Assembly (NCBI RefSeq): GCF_014356525.2
Contig: NC_052506.1
Location: 8,859,698 to 8,923,697, forward strand
DNA: 64,000 bases
Source: Nilaparvata lugens
Lineage: Eukaryota > Arthropoda > Insecta > Hemiptera > Delphacidae
Direction of reading: 5' to 3'
Positions 36,386 to 51,300 of this stretch are shown here, piece by piece. Made by a program: the position numbers and the translations under genes. The notes below the pieces were generated by a model. The model was not told the DNA's origin. It did not search any database and saw only the letters and a list, made by a program, of their open reading frames with translations. The stretch's first letter is position 1, and every line of letters starts with the position of its first letter.

Positions 36386-39300
36386 GTTTTATTAATCATC
36401 ATTCGAGTAATCTACAGAGTGTTTCAGAAGTAGTATCTAACATTCTAGGGTATTGTTCCTGGATGATTGATTGATTGATTGAGTACTTTATTTATGTAGA
36501 TTACAATATATTATACTGGCTTATACACTTATATACAATAGCTTACAATACAGCAAAATTATAGATGAATTTACATAATATAGACTAAGAAAATAATTAT
36601 TGAACTGTATATGATATGAAAAAGTGATTTGTAATATAATAACTATAGATAATAATCATATTGTTATGCATCTACATAAATTGGCGGAGCTTTGGACTTA
36701 TCAATGTCCATTCTTCGGAAAGAATATTAAAAATATCCTCCCCACTAACTCTCTACCAAATGATAGGAGACTACAAATGTCGTATTTGAAGTGTCAAAAA
36801 CTCAGCGGTTATCCTTATAACTGACATTTTGTTTTTTTCACTTAGGAATTTTTATCTCAAGATCGAAATCTTGTATTGATCTGAAATTTTGCATGAATAT
36901 TTTTGCTAAAAAGACTCAACTAAAATAAAATAAAAAATTTTCGATATAAATTTTCAAAATGGCTGCCATTTTAAATTTTTGATTGCAAATTTCACGAAGA
37001 CCGTTCACTTTAAAAAAAATTACAAGAGACAAAAAAGTTGGCAAATTTTATCAAAATTTCAAGGATATATCTTATTTATTGAGATTGGTCAAAGAATAAC
37101 AGAGAAATTAATTCTTTTTGTACAGCATGTATGACTATGAACAAACAAGATCATCTGAAAAACATTGTAGAATCAGCTGGATGGCCATATGGAGCCATAC
37201 CGAGTTCCAAAGCTTCATCTTGAATACAATTGGAATTGGAAATTTAATTCTGATGTTTAAATGGTGACAAGTGGTCATGCATGCAGTACAAAAAGAAATA
37301 ATTTCTTTGTTATTTTTCGACCAGTTTTATTAAATAAGGTATCCTTGAAATCTTTATAAATTTTGCTAACTTTTTTGTCTCTAGTAATTTTTTTGTAAAG
37401 TGAACGGTTTTCGTGAAATTTGCAATCGAAAATTTAAAATGGCCGCCATTTTGAAAATATACATAGAAATTTTTTCATTTTATTTTTTAAAGTTGAGTCA
37501 TTTTTACAGGAAAATGGAAATCTATATAATTATCAATGCCTGGAAATTGTGAATGGAACGCAGTGTAGCCAATTAACACGTCTTAGACCAAAAATAGCAA
37601 TACATTGGAATTCAAATTCAAATTTGAATTATTGTGAAATATTTGAAAACATAAAAGTTCTAATTTAGTTTGTTTACAAACCAAATTGAATAAAAAATAA
37701 CACTCACTAATCTCTTAGAACTTTTTTTTTGAATTGAATTGAATTGAATTTATTGCCAAAAATTACAAATACATATTTTTACAATACAATATAAATAACA
37801 TTGATTGTAACTTAAGTGCATCAATAACATGACTGTAATACTTGGCACTGCCAACATAAGATTCCTTGTGTGTTGGCAGTGAGTTGCAGTTTATTTATTC
37901 TCTATCAATTCAGGTGAGTATATGAATTAATATACAATTGATAATGCTAACGAAGAAATTACAAAAAAATTTAATAATGCTAATGAAGCTATACCTATTA
38001 TACAAAAAAAACGCACAGGCTCACAGAAAAAAAATACTTGAGAATACTATACATACTATACTATGATGAAAATTTTAATCTAATTAATCACTGTGACATC
38101 TAGAGGCCATCATGACAGTGAAACTTTCTCAAAGAAAAACAAATGAACTGATACAATAAAAAGAAGTTCCTGTAATGTGACTTGGGACAATAACTTTAAA
38201 ATAATTGATTGACTTTAAAATAATGATTAACTTTGAATATTATGATATACAGCAATTAGACATGCTGTATTGCACACAAAGCATTACAGTGATAATAAAA
38301 TTGCTGATCTTAAAATTTATTCAAATGAATATTTCTTGATACTAGAAAAAATATAAACCAAACTATTTTGGCAATAATTCATTACACTTTATTACGAAGA
38401 TAACAACTAACTTACCAAGATACTGTAAATGGACCCTGATTTGATGCATGCGCCCGGAGTGAGGCAGGCACAGAACTACACTAGTATTACTCTGTGGGTT
38501 GTAGCCCAGCTTATGGAATGTGGATGAGCATTCCTTTCCCTTGGCAGACACTTTGCACACTCCAATCTTGTAGCTAACTACTTCGATCGGCTCGCAAATT
38601 TTCACAACCTCGTCCCTGCAAAAGTAATGAGAGCACATTGGATAAAAATGATGATGAAATTGATTTTTGTGATCTACTAATAGGCAACATACAATGAGAT
38701 AGTATTGGTAGGAAAGAATCAATATACCATAATTAAAATAGTTTCACCAGTAGAAAATTATGAATAAGTACAGTGAAAATACTTTGACTGAAATACTTTT
38801 TTCCTACAGTTACCTTGAAAAGTGACCATTCCTGCACTGATTACAGAACGCAAAGAATCACTTTTCCGCTCTAGTGGGCAAAGTATTACATATTAGTATT
38901 TTTTTAGTACTTTGCGTACTCTTAATACTTTGCGTATTATCTTGCAGCCATCTCAATCAGCTGTTGACATTGTTGGTGTGTATTTTGAATGCAAATTTGT
39001 TCTATCTATATTTTTTTCTGATATTCAAATAAATAAAAATGAGAACTCATTAAATTATACATTTTTAATATGATTAATTATTCATTATTTCAAATAATAT
39101 ATTTTCATTCATAAATTGATTGGTTGATTTTTTTTTAGAAATTAAGATTTACTCAAAAAGATTCAAATTAATTGGATTAATTTAATTTTTAACTTGAATA
39201 AATTATCGATTATTAATTTTTAATTAGATTATCGAGTTTAAAATAAATTAAAGTTGTTATTAATAACAAAATTATACAGACAAACATTTGATGGATTTCA

Positions 39301-42300
39301 GCCATCATTTCACCCATAATCAACCACTTCTCATATTCAATGGTGAACTGTAGGAGAAATTTAATGAGAAATACGTGCGCAAAGTTCCTCTGCTGCACTC
39401 AAGAAACCATTCCGCAAAAAAAATGTAGAGAGAAAATTTAGAGGACAAAACTTGTTGGTAATTTTGTAAGCTTCAATTTTGTACAGAACACAAATGTTCA
39501 TAAGAAGCATAGTTTCCGAGATATAAGCGAAAAATTAAAAAATGGCACTTTCAAACCACCCCCACCCCTTTAGCACAGGGGGTAGGGGTGAGGACTTTTG
39601 ATATGTTAATCCTCTTACTATCCTTAAAAGAATTGTGGAGTTGAAAATTGTGTTCCAAACTTCTCCCTCTATAATCTTTCGTTGACTGGACTGTTATGAA
39701 TGATTGGAAAAAGAACAACAGAGTTATCTCTGTTCTATTCATTAAGTACATATCACATAATTTACTACACTTTCCAATACTTACCAGTTATCATCCTATC
39801 ACTTACTTCTAGCAGAAAACGAACAATTGTTGCAGCAATGAAATTCACCCCCTACATTGAAGCTGCTATATCAATAAAAGGAAAACTTGGAATAGCTCTT
39901 GAAGGTGAAATATTTTTGAAAAACTCTTGTGCCTTCATTTTTACTATCTTTTTGGCCTTATAACTTGTGAACGATTGATGAAAAAAATCCGTGCTGATTA
40001 TGAGCTGATAGAGCATCAAATTATGAGAGACATGGAGATATGGAGAAAATGTAGAGGACAAAACTTGTTGGTAATTTTGTAAGCTTCAATTTTGCACAGA
40101 ACACAAATGTTCATAAGAAGCATAGTTTCCGAGATATAAGCGAAAAATGAAAAAAGGTACTTTCAAACCACCCCCACCCCTTTAGCACAGGGGGTAGGGG
40201 TGAGGATTTTTGATATGTTTACCTCCTTACTACCCTAAACAGAACTGCGGGGTCAAAAATTGTCTTCCCAACTTTTCCCTCTATAACCTCTTGACTGGAC
40301 TAGTAGTATATTATGTGATATGTACTTAAAGAATAGAACAGAGCTGATATGTTAATCCTCTTACTACCCTTAAAAGAGCTGTGGAGTTGAAAATTGTGTT
40401 CCAAACTTTTCCCTCAATGCTTTTATTTAAGCATTCGTTGCCTGCCTGGACTATAAATGAGAATGATATTGTATGTATCAATGTGTATCCAAATGAATAA
40501 ATTAATAAAACTCACGGAAATTGTCCTTCGACCCTGCAGACGTACTCCTTTTGCACCTGTCGATTCCTGATCTGCTGCTCCATCTGGCGCGCCTTCTTGG
40601 GCGTGCGTCCGAACAGCAACAGGCCACTGGTCAACCTGTCCAGCCGGTGGATGGTGCGCAGATTCCTCAGCTGGTACTCCTTCGCCAGGATAAACACCAC
40701 CGTGTTGTGCCTGTACCGGCCGCAAGGGTGCACCTGTCACAAATCACATGCCAACTCAATCAACCTATCCTTCTAGATAGAGGTTAAAATAAAGGCAGCC
40801 TATCCATCTATCTTCTCCTCAATCCAAATATTCTCACAAATACCAGGCCAACGTTAATACTTTTCCTCCATCGAGATATTTCGACAATTTCTATGTAAAT
40901 TTGGGAAAGGAACAGTTTTGAGCTTCAAGCCTGTTGTTCCCTCCCCAATCATTCATAGTTGAGAATTATATTGTAACCTATATGTATTAATGTATAAATA
41001 AATAAATATATATTAGATACACCGTTTAAAATATTTAGTAATTAAAATATATCTGAAACTTCTCTTCAAAAGTAATATTTATTCGATAAACCGTTCACAA
41101 AAAAACACCAACGTTGGTTATTATCTTCTAATTTGTTCAAACATTTACAAAATTATTAATATTGTTCTCTTATATAGCTTATATACGACGACCGTTTCGT
41201 GCTGGTGTTTCACATTCTCAAGCCAAACAGAATCTCTGAATTGAAACTGAGTTTCTGTTTGTCTTGAGAATGTGCAACACTACCAGCACAAAACACGTCG
41301 CCACACCAAAGAATGTGAGTGTTTTTTCACTTTTAAGTTTTATAAGAATACAATAGTAATAATTCCAGTGAAAACAAGATGGATAATCAACATCGATTTA
41401 CAAAATGTTTTTATAAGTGGTACAATGTTTCACAAATTGGTAATTTGTTGAAATAATTACAATTTACTATACAAGTGATAAATCTCAATTAATAAGGTTT
41501 TATCATTATGTATGAGTTCTTGTAAGAGTATGTAGAACTGACAGCAGATTGTAAATAATATTGTTTTGTTTTTTATGAGGAATAAAGAAGTTTTTGAATT
41601 GAATAGGTATTCTTCCTATAATAATATTTCGTTCGATACATTATTTAGAAGAAAAAAAACACTTTATTTATAGATATCCTTGATCATTATATTCGTTCTA
41701 TACAGCACTAATAAAATGTTTTCATAAAATGGTACAATGTTTTACAAAATTGGCAATTTGTTAAAGCGATTAAAATATTTCGTTCGATACATTATTTGAA
41801 AAACACTCCATTATTGTATCCTTGATCAAAATGTTCATTTGATACAGCATGATCAAAATATTTTATTTATAGTTATCCTGGATCGGAATAGATTAATGCA
41901 GTATTTAGAAAATAAGATTCCTTCTCGTTTACAATGAAATATTTATTCGAATCCCGTTTTTAATATAGTTATAATCCTATTTAATGGTATTTTTCTTTTT
42001 TCATTTTATATTGTATTTTACTTTATTTGTTTATAACCATTTTTGGAATTGTAATTATGTTTTTAGGACAAATAAAGATTTGATTTCAAATCAAATGTTT
42101 CTATTGACATTCACAATGATACATGTATCACATTGATATGTAACTATAGTTTGATAAGATTGATCAAGATTGATCAGTTTATATTCTAATTCAAATTCTA
42201 TTCAAATCAACATTTACAAAATCTTATATTTTTGTTGGTCTAAAGCGATATTATAATTCATGTCTTTGAAATAGCTTATATGATTATTCTCAAAGTATTA

Positions 42301-45300
42301 TTAATTCCATTCTTTATCGCCACATACAGCATGAACCAGCAATTCACTTGGATATTTATAAATATTTGTTGGTCTACATAGATATAATGAAGTTGAAGAT
42401 TTATTTTCTTGAAATGTTCTATGTTATGTTTATTATGAAAGTATGAATAATTCCATTATTTATTACCACCTACAGCATGAACCAGCATAATAGGCTATGA
42501 CTTTGATCTCTCTAAAAATGAGGGAACCTCAAGACAATCTTGAGAGAAACCAGTTCATAAAAATCATTGATGAATAGTGATAGAATTTCTCAGAGGTCTG
42601 TGAGAAATATTATTATAAAATCAAATTTATCATTCAACAAACGACCCAACTTTTCAATATAGTGTTCTACGTAACTATCAGTTCAATTATTAAATAGGAA
42701 TCTTCTTAGAATATTATGTTCAGAAATAATACAAAATTATTGCATAATTATATCAACGAATAAATAAATAAATAATTCTCAAGTAGTGATTGTACTGATT
42801 CAATGGTATTGAATTTCATTTTATTTCGATAGATGTGTTTGAACCAGAATTTAAGTTTGCTGGAGATTCAATAGATGAACAAAGTAATTTTATTCATGGT
42901 TTTTAACATTATTTCAAATATATATTCTATTCAACATGCTTTCTTGAATAATTTATAATATTCAATAAAAATTTGGGAAAAATAATGACAAACACGAAAT
43001 AAAAATATGCCATGCAAGATAAGCGTGAAAGAAAGCATAAGTGAAAAGCTAAAACCTAAGCGATATTTGCAATTTAATGAAATTGCACACAAGCTAGAAT
43101 GATAGTACCAGAAGATCCAACATCATACTCAGACACAATCTTTTATTTATTTATTTTTTGATAAAGTTTATTATTAAATTTTTTATCCCAATTTCAATTA
43201 AAGTTTTGAATATTGAGTCCCATCAAATACAACTGCACTGAACAATAAATTTGTTACAAAATAATATTAATCAGTGTATCTAATAATAATAGTCTAAACC
43301 TTTGTGTTTGTGAAGATGTGTCTAAACGTTTTAAATAGGTAGTGTAAAAATGTAAATAGCAATAACTGAGTTTACTGACATGTCCCATATTAGAGGAGTA
43401 GGTAATTTTCAGGGGAATGCATTGTAAAATTTACACTTTCTGAAAATAAGATGAATTTTGAATGAAATGTGATGGAATAATGTATGTTGAATTAGTTTGT
43501 ATATATTCTCGGCTCCAGAGAAATCAAGAAGTGATTGATCTGATGATTCTTAAATGAAACAAGTTGACCAGACTTCACATAACTTCGAAAAATTCCTTTT
43601 TTCTCTAATACTTTTATGATACTATTTGGTAGGTCTCCAATTATTGAAGTCGACTGAGAAGATGCGTGATATTCAAATCTAGATTTCATTTCAAGATGCT
43701 CAGAATGTTTTATTTGATTTAAACATGAAAACTTGAAACATGTAAATTGTCAGTACAGTGAACTCGGTTAGGTCTATAGCGATTGTCAAACTGATGTTCA
43801 CTGAAATGTAATATGAATTGAAGTTCAAATTCAAATTCTATATTTTTGTATAAATACAATATAGAACTATCACTATAAATATTGCTCATGCTGGATTGCA
43901 CCACCCAACATATTTTTCAGAATCAGCAGTAAGCTAGGTAAATATTATCCAGTGATTCCATATCCATTCCAATTCATCAATATACATATTAAATATTCAT
44001 CAGATTCTTCTTGATAAGTCAGCTATCGGTGATCACTCAGCAGGATGTAACTAGGGACACTACTAGTTTCTCGAAATGTTTTTAATAATATATACAGGGT
44101 GTTCTTAAAAAAGGTGCCCATAAGTCAGGGCGTGATTCCTCTCATCAAAAGAAGAAAAAAAGTTCTAATCAACATGGGTCCGAAAATTCTACCAAGTTAT
44201 ACAGGGTTAAAGATTTCGTCTGAATTTCAGTTCCCCTGCCGAAACGAAGCCCTACAGGTATATTTGTTGGCTGTTAATTAAGATGTACAATTTATAGGGT
44301 ACTTTATGTAAAATGAACTGAGAAATTGAATACAACCGTTTCCAGACCTTTAGCTACAGTATTTTTCAAGATATGTGAAGAAATACGCGGAGCTTTGTCC
44401 CAAAAAATAAGTTCCTTTAAAGTTTGGTGAAGATTAAACATGATCAATGATTTTAGACAAAATCTGTTAAGATCTCTATTTTTCATGCGTTTTGTATGTA
44501 CAGTAAATTAGGATTATTTTTTCAAGATTGCGTTTGTCTATTATAGACTTATTCTACATCTTTCTCTTCGAAATTAAATTTTCTACAAGTTCTGTAGCAA
44601 AATATTTTGTGTTTATTGTACATTTAACATAGTCAATCTGCTTCAGGAACTTATTTTTTGGAACCAAGTTTCGCGTATTTCGTCACATATCTTAAAAATT
44701 ACTGTAGCTCACGGTCTGGAAACGGTTTTATTCAATTTCTCTGTTCATTTTACATAAAGTACCCTGAGTTTATCATCTTAATTAACAGCCAAACCGTAGG
44801 GCTTCGTGTCAGCAGGGGCACAGAAATTCAGACGAAATCTTCCACTCTGTATAACTTGGTTTTTTGGACCTATGCATGTTAATTAGAACTTTTTTCTTCT
44901 TTTGACGTGAGGAATCACGCCCTGACTTATGGGCACATTTTTCAGAACACTATGTGTACTAGTGGTTGTAACAATTTCAAGTAGTTTCTACTCATAATTC
45001 TAACTCAATTGTGAAATTTCAATAAAAATTTGATAAACCACTTTGAAGATTATTAATGCAGCAAAAATGTTTGAAGAGTGTCTGCATGTTTTATAACTTA
45101 TTTGATTGAACTCCCAACCTAACCTATCCTAACCTAAACAAACCTTGAGTAAGAGTTTTTAACATAAATAAACCTTGAGTATAATCTCAGAGTTTTCAAC
45201 ATAAATTGTTTATCTAACCCAACCTATCCTAACCTAACCAAACCATGCATATAATCTCCAAGTTTTCAACATAAATTGTTTACCTATCCTAACCTAACCT

Positions 45301-48300
45301 ATCCTAACCTAACCAAACATTGAGTAGAATCTCAGAGTTTTCAATATAAATTATCTAACTAACCTAACCTAACCTAACTAAACCTTGAGTATAATCTCAG
45401 AAGAGTTTTCAACATAAATTATTAACTTATTTGATAGAGCACCTAACCTAACCAAACATTGAGTATAATCTCAGAGTTTTCAACATAAATTATTCATCTA
45501 ACCTATCCTAACCTAACCAAACATTGTGTATAATCTCAGAGTTTTCAACATAAATTATTTATCTAACCTAACCTAACCAAACCTTGAGTATAATCTCAGA
45601 GTTTTCAACATAAATGATTTATTTATCTATTTTATTTAGTAATTTATATTTTACACAATACATAAGAGAATGAATAATGGAATAAGATAGGAGTTTGATA
45701 CATTACCTTGGGGTTGATTAGTTGAGGAGCATGCTTTAGAGGTTATTGAGGTTGACTTACCGGCAATGAACAGGGTTTGTCCAAGGCGACTATGTCTTCA
45801 TCTACATGGACTAGACGCAAACGCTTTGCTAAGACAGGAGTCTCGTGTCTGCAAGGCAATTAGCACACTATACCACCAGAGCCAAGGCCAGCGCCAACCC
45901 ACAGCCCACTTCCCATCAAAGACACCACAACATGCAAATTACACCTCTTCCCCACTTTCCATCCCAGCAACGATTCAAAGTACAAGTTATGGGATTTCAA
46001 TTGTTGTTTCAAGAACATATTGGATTTGTGGTGTGATGGGCGTTTCGATTGAAGTATATACCTTACCTTACAAGCTGGCTATTCAACTTGACTTGAAAAA
46101 ATATTATAGAATGAGAGAAAATCCAACAATCATATATGAAATGAATGAATAGAAAGACAGCATTATAACAAAGACATTAGTCTGAGATATAATTTACAAT
46201 TTATTTCTATTAAAGTACGAAATGAACAGTTAATTAGTATGAGCTAGATCATAGGGTTGAGTAGGGAGGTAAGTTTTAGATTATTTTTATTATAAATAAG
46301 AAGAGAGGAAAATTGAAATATTCGAATTTAGTTGGAAAATGAGTTTGTAACAAATCCTCCTTACTTTCTACCTAACCCTTTAGCACTATACTACTTACTA
46401 GAAAAAAACTTTGAATAGATTAATAACTATAGAAAAATAATTTATTTTCAACATGATAATGGAGTCATGAATAGCTTATTATGTCTAGTAAAATAGCTCA
46501 AATGATTCTGGTCTGATCAGAATATTTACAGAAAAAAGGATAATATATAATTGAGGTTGTATTACAATATAAATCAAAACAGGAAACACACGACATAGAT
46601 AGATTAAAAACACTTGGAAACTTACATTATTGTTTGGAAATTTTTCTTCTTCAACCACTCACTACTTGGTTGAAGAAGAGGACACAGCTCCTCGGAAATT
46701 TCCAAACAATAATGTAAGTTTCTAAGTGTTTTTAATCTATCTATGTTGTGTATTTCCTGTTTTAATTTATATTATAAAACTGTAAAGTGTTTCTGTTATG
46801 TGCTTCAAATGAAGTTATATTATGATATTTGTGTACATAGATTTTAATTTTGAACTATTGTGGATCATAAACTGTATATATTATTGTATAGTTATATTAT
46901 GATATTTGTGTACATAGATTTTAATTTTGAACTATTGTGGATCATAAACTGTATATATTATTGTATAGTTATATTATGATATTTGTGTACATAGATTTTA
47001 ATTTTGAACTATTGTGGATCATAAACTGTGATTTTCGAAAGATTTGAATGAAAAACTGTCTTCTTCAAATAATAGTTACTTCCTTCAATAATAGTTTAAT
47101 TTATTGAGTAAATAAAATAGAACTTGAAATGAATAATTTTATATAGAGATGAATTGCAAGTTCAATAAGCCAGCTTAATAAGGTTAAACAATTTTATCCT
47201 TCAATCTTTTTATCTGAGTCTTAGGAGATATTTTAAAGCAGGATGGATAATCTCATTCACTCCATCACTTGAGGAGAGAGAGAGAGAGAGTGTAGTATAT
47301 AAATGAAAGTACATATTAGTTTCGTGAGAAAATTTACAAGTCATCTTCATCCATTGAAATGATATGGTTTTGGAAATACTGCAGTGTAGGCTACTTCCAA
47401 TAAAAGTATGTTATATGTTAATAATAAATAATAAATAAATAAATAATTTTATTCATGGAGGCAACAGGTAAAACCCATTTTGCCTCCTTCACACATAATG
47501 TCGTATACGAGTCACTATAAAATTGAAAACTTGTATTTTCAAAAAGAAAGTGTATGTTGAATACTTTATCCCTTCTTTTAAAGAAAAGGTTGTCCTTCTA
47601 CCGTAATTTCTGGAGAAAAAACTTGGGAAGTGAAGAGCGCAGAATGAAGCAACACTTCATGTTCAATCAATTTATGAGCAAGTTTGGTTAATTGATTATT
47701 TGAATTTCTGCAACTGAATCTTTTAACACAGGTACACATGATACTTCCAAGTTTTGTTATCTCAATGGATTGATAATTTTATTCAACTATAATCTAGTCT
47801 ATCCAAAGCTATTGAGCAGTAGATTGATTTATTATATCATTATAGAAGTATTATTGTTATTGTCTATAAATAATCAATGAAATTTGGTTAAAAAATATAA
47901 TAGTTTAGATTCTCTTCTGTGACCATAGAGAGATGATTATCACAATTATCTTTCAAAGCTTATAGAGTATTGCGAAAAAACACTAGTCTATCCAAATCTA
48001 TAGAGCAGTAGACTTTATTTATTATAGAATTATAGGAGTATTATTGTTATTGTCTATAAATAATCAATGAAATTTGGTTAAAAAATATAACAATTTTGAT
48101 TTTTTTCTGTGATCATAGAGAGATGATTGATTATCACAGTTATCTTTCAAAGCTTATAGAGTATTGCGAAAAAACACTAGTCTATCCAAAGCTATTTAGC
48201 AGTAGACTTGATTTATTATAGAATTATAGAAGTATTATTGTTATTGTCAATGAATAATCAATAAAATTTTGTTAACAAATATAACAATTTTGATTCTCTT

Positions 48301-51300
48301 CTGTGACCATGGAGAAATGATTATCACAATTATCTTTCAAAGCTTATATAGTATTGCAAAAAAAAACTTTTAAAAGAACTGTTATAAATAGAGCGTACAA
48401 ATTGTACGTATTTGTGATATTTCCCCTTGCATTGATACCTATATCAATAAAATCAAAATGACTAGAACATTCCAGGAAGAATAATTCTATTCAATCTAGG
48501 ATTTAATCATTGTTGTATACAGTAGAAATGATGCTAATCATCCTTGAAAATGTAACCTGTGTGGTCACGAAACCATGGCCTTTACAAAATAAAACTGTAT
48601 AATTTGATATGTGTGTTTTATTTCATGATGCTACTCTATAATATTTTTTCTCATTTTAACAGAAAGGTACCAGTATTGTTCCATAAGCCACTCTATTATT
48701 CTACATAATTCCCTACTATGATAAAATGTTATTGATAGACACTATTTTTGCGGGCCAGCCATAGCTATTTGAAATAGTGATCTATTGTAATAGACATTCA
48801 GTGCAGATTCCAATGAATTATGGTAGATTCAGTGAGTTTTATTTGACTACCTCAAATAGCTCTTACACGTCAGAAGAGCAGATTGAGTGGTTCAGATTCG
48901 TATCAATCCTTGTCTAAAAATTATGGATATCCAAAGAAATTGTAGAATTCATTTGAAAAAGTAAGAGAAAGTGGTATAGAACTATTCCATAATTGTTGGT
49001 ATTTTATTATTCATGGAAGAGCTTCAAAACTATGAAACTATTTATTGAATTATTGTAGAATTCATTTGAAAAAGTAAGAGAAAGGGGTATAGAACTATTC
49101 CATAATTTTTGGTATTTTATTATTCATGGAAGAGCTTCAAAACTATGAAACTAATTATTAAAACAGAACCGAAACATCAGATTTCATATCTCAAAATGCA
49201 ATTTGCGTTGCATTTATGACTTTTATATAGATTTTCAATAAACTTGGACTTTCTATTACCTGTAACTGAATATCGTACTTACTGTGCACATCAATAATAC
49301 AGTATGTGAATTCTGAAATTGATGTTGCTTTCCATGACGAAACACTATATATAATAACTTTGTTGTAGTTCATACACTGTGAAACTTGTAAATATTTGAA
49401 AAAACACTTACTTTCCTTGGAGTATTGAGGAATGCATTTGATGAGAAGCTGATGAAGCTCCTCTTCAGGAGTGAAATGCATTCCTCAATACTCCAACAAA
49501 AGTAAGTGTTTTTTCAAATATTTACAAGTTTCACAGTGTATGAACTACAACAAAGTTATGTGAATTCTGCCTGACATGAAGATTTATTTATAGGGGTGAA
49601 ATTTATCATACCTGAGCTTATATAATATATGCATTTTCTTAATGGAATCATGTTATAATCTCATATCTCACTATAATATCATGTTCTAGAATGCAATATT
49701 CAAACAAATTAACAACAGCTATTCTCAAAGACTAGAATATCAACTTTGATATTGACTCTGATTACTTTATAAAACAAAGCAATATTTTGTATTCGACTAA
49801 CGTTTATGAAGTGTTTTTTTAACTGCAATAAGTCTTGTTAAGGTAGGCGCACACAGATCGTCATCGGACGGACGGCACGCCACGGACGGATCGGACGATT
49901 AGATTTGATGCATTGTTTTCGATTGGAGTGCGCATACCTATACGATGCGGATGACGGATGCTGATCTGTGTTCGCCTACCTTTAAAGTCTCCTCTTAGCT
50001 ACTAATTTCGGTGTAGGCGAATTATAGAATTATACCCATTAAAAGAGTGTATTATTATTTGATTTCTCTGTTGACCACCCTTGGACTTAATACAGAACAC
50101 AATTGAATGTCGCTCAAGAGTTTCGTAGGTCGAACCAGGAAATCATTTTTTCATCGAGTATTCATGGTACACCGTAACAAGATCAACTAATTTTGAGTAA
50201 ATTACTTGAATGAGAAAAATACCTCATTATAATAGATATGATTGATGTTTTTGTATATTGTATTATGTGGTTGTTGTTTTTTAAAATGACTAATTAAAAA
50301 TCAATATATTTCTAGAAACCAGATTGAGATCGAAACAGCATTGGCAATTGAGATGTTGGAGGGTTTGAATTGGAGTAACGAGGTCTGTGTTGAGAAGTTA
50401 TTTAAATAAACATTTCAATTTGAAATCGATCAAATTCCGAACATTTGTGCAGCAAAACTTGAAGAATAGATTGGTTATTACAATGGAGTAGCTATCTACC
50501 ATACTACTCATGTAGAATGGAGACTAATTAATTTTACTCTATGGGATGGTGCTATAATGTTTGTGAAGTTTGTATGTAATAATTTATTACCAATACGGTA
50601 CTTTACTATCACTAGTACTTTTTACTCAGATGCAGTCTTCTCAGCATCTAGTTAAATTAAGGTTACTCTCTCAAATTAATTTGCAAAATAAACATGCGAT
50701 CAGTATAGATTGTGCAAATGAAAAAAATAGTTTACAAAGATAAAGCCCAAGAAGTTTATAATTTGTCAGGTATTTACTGAGCTAAAAACCAGTACCTAGT
50801 GGAGTATTTTATGAATATTAATATTTTTGAGGATTATAATTTTTCGAAATGGAAAATTACTTAAATGAGAAAAATACCTCATCATCATAGATATGGTTGA
50901 TGTTTTTGTATGTTATAGATGTGGTTGTTATTTTTTAAAATGACTCATTAAAAATTAATGTGCGTTTTCTAAATATTATTTTAATTCTTCAATGTTGTTT
51001 TCCATCACGAACTGCTTATTATTAAATCACTTTTTGCTATTAGAAAAAACGACTTGGTTGACAACCAAGAAGATGGCGGACCTGCCGAAAGATGTCGTTG
51101 TCACAGTGAGTGATTAATTCATTTATTGTAAAATATCTGACTGCTAGTCGTTTCTTCTAATAGCAAAAAGTATTATTTTCAGTTATTGAATCATGATTAA
51201 TTAAAATGAATGGCATTAATTTCCAAAATAATGAACAAGAAATAATGATAGAGCAAAGAGAAATAGTCGATAATTTAAATTACATTTTATTTAGTTGCAT

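Noticed and set aside
36034..36474. 146-codon plus-strand frame
   Set aside because: Antisense to the exon 36087-36284, then a run of Ile from the (ATT)n microsatellite.
40521..40787. 88-codon plus-strand frame
   Set aside because: Antisense to the catalytic exon of the RPUSD2-like gene.
45112..45625. A true telomere end
   Set aside because: AACCT clusters are short, interrupted by a constant spacer, and internal to a gene.
45766..46152. 128-codon plus-strand open frame
   Set aside because: Its first part is antisense to alternative exon B; the rest shows no recognisable motif.
49191..49481. 96-codon minus-strand frame
   Set aside because: Most of it is one arm of a palindromic MITE.
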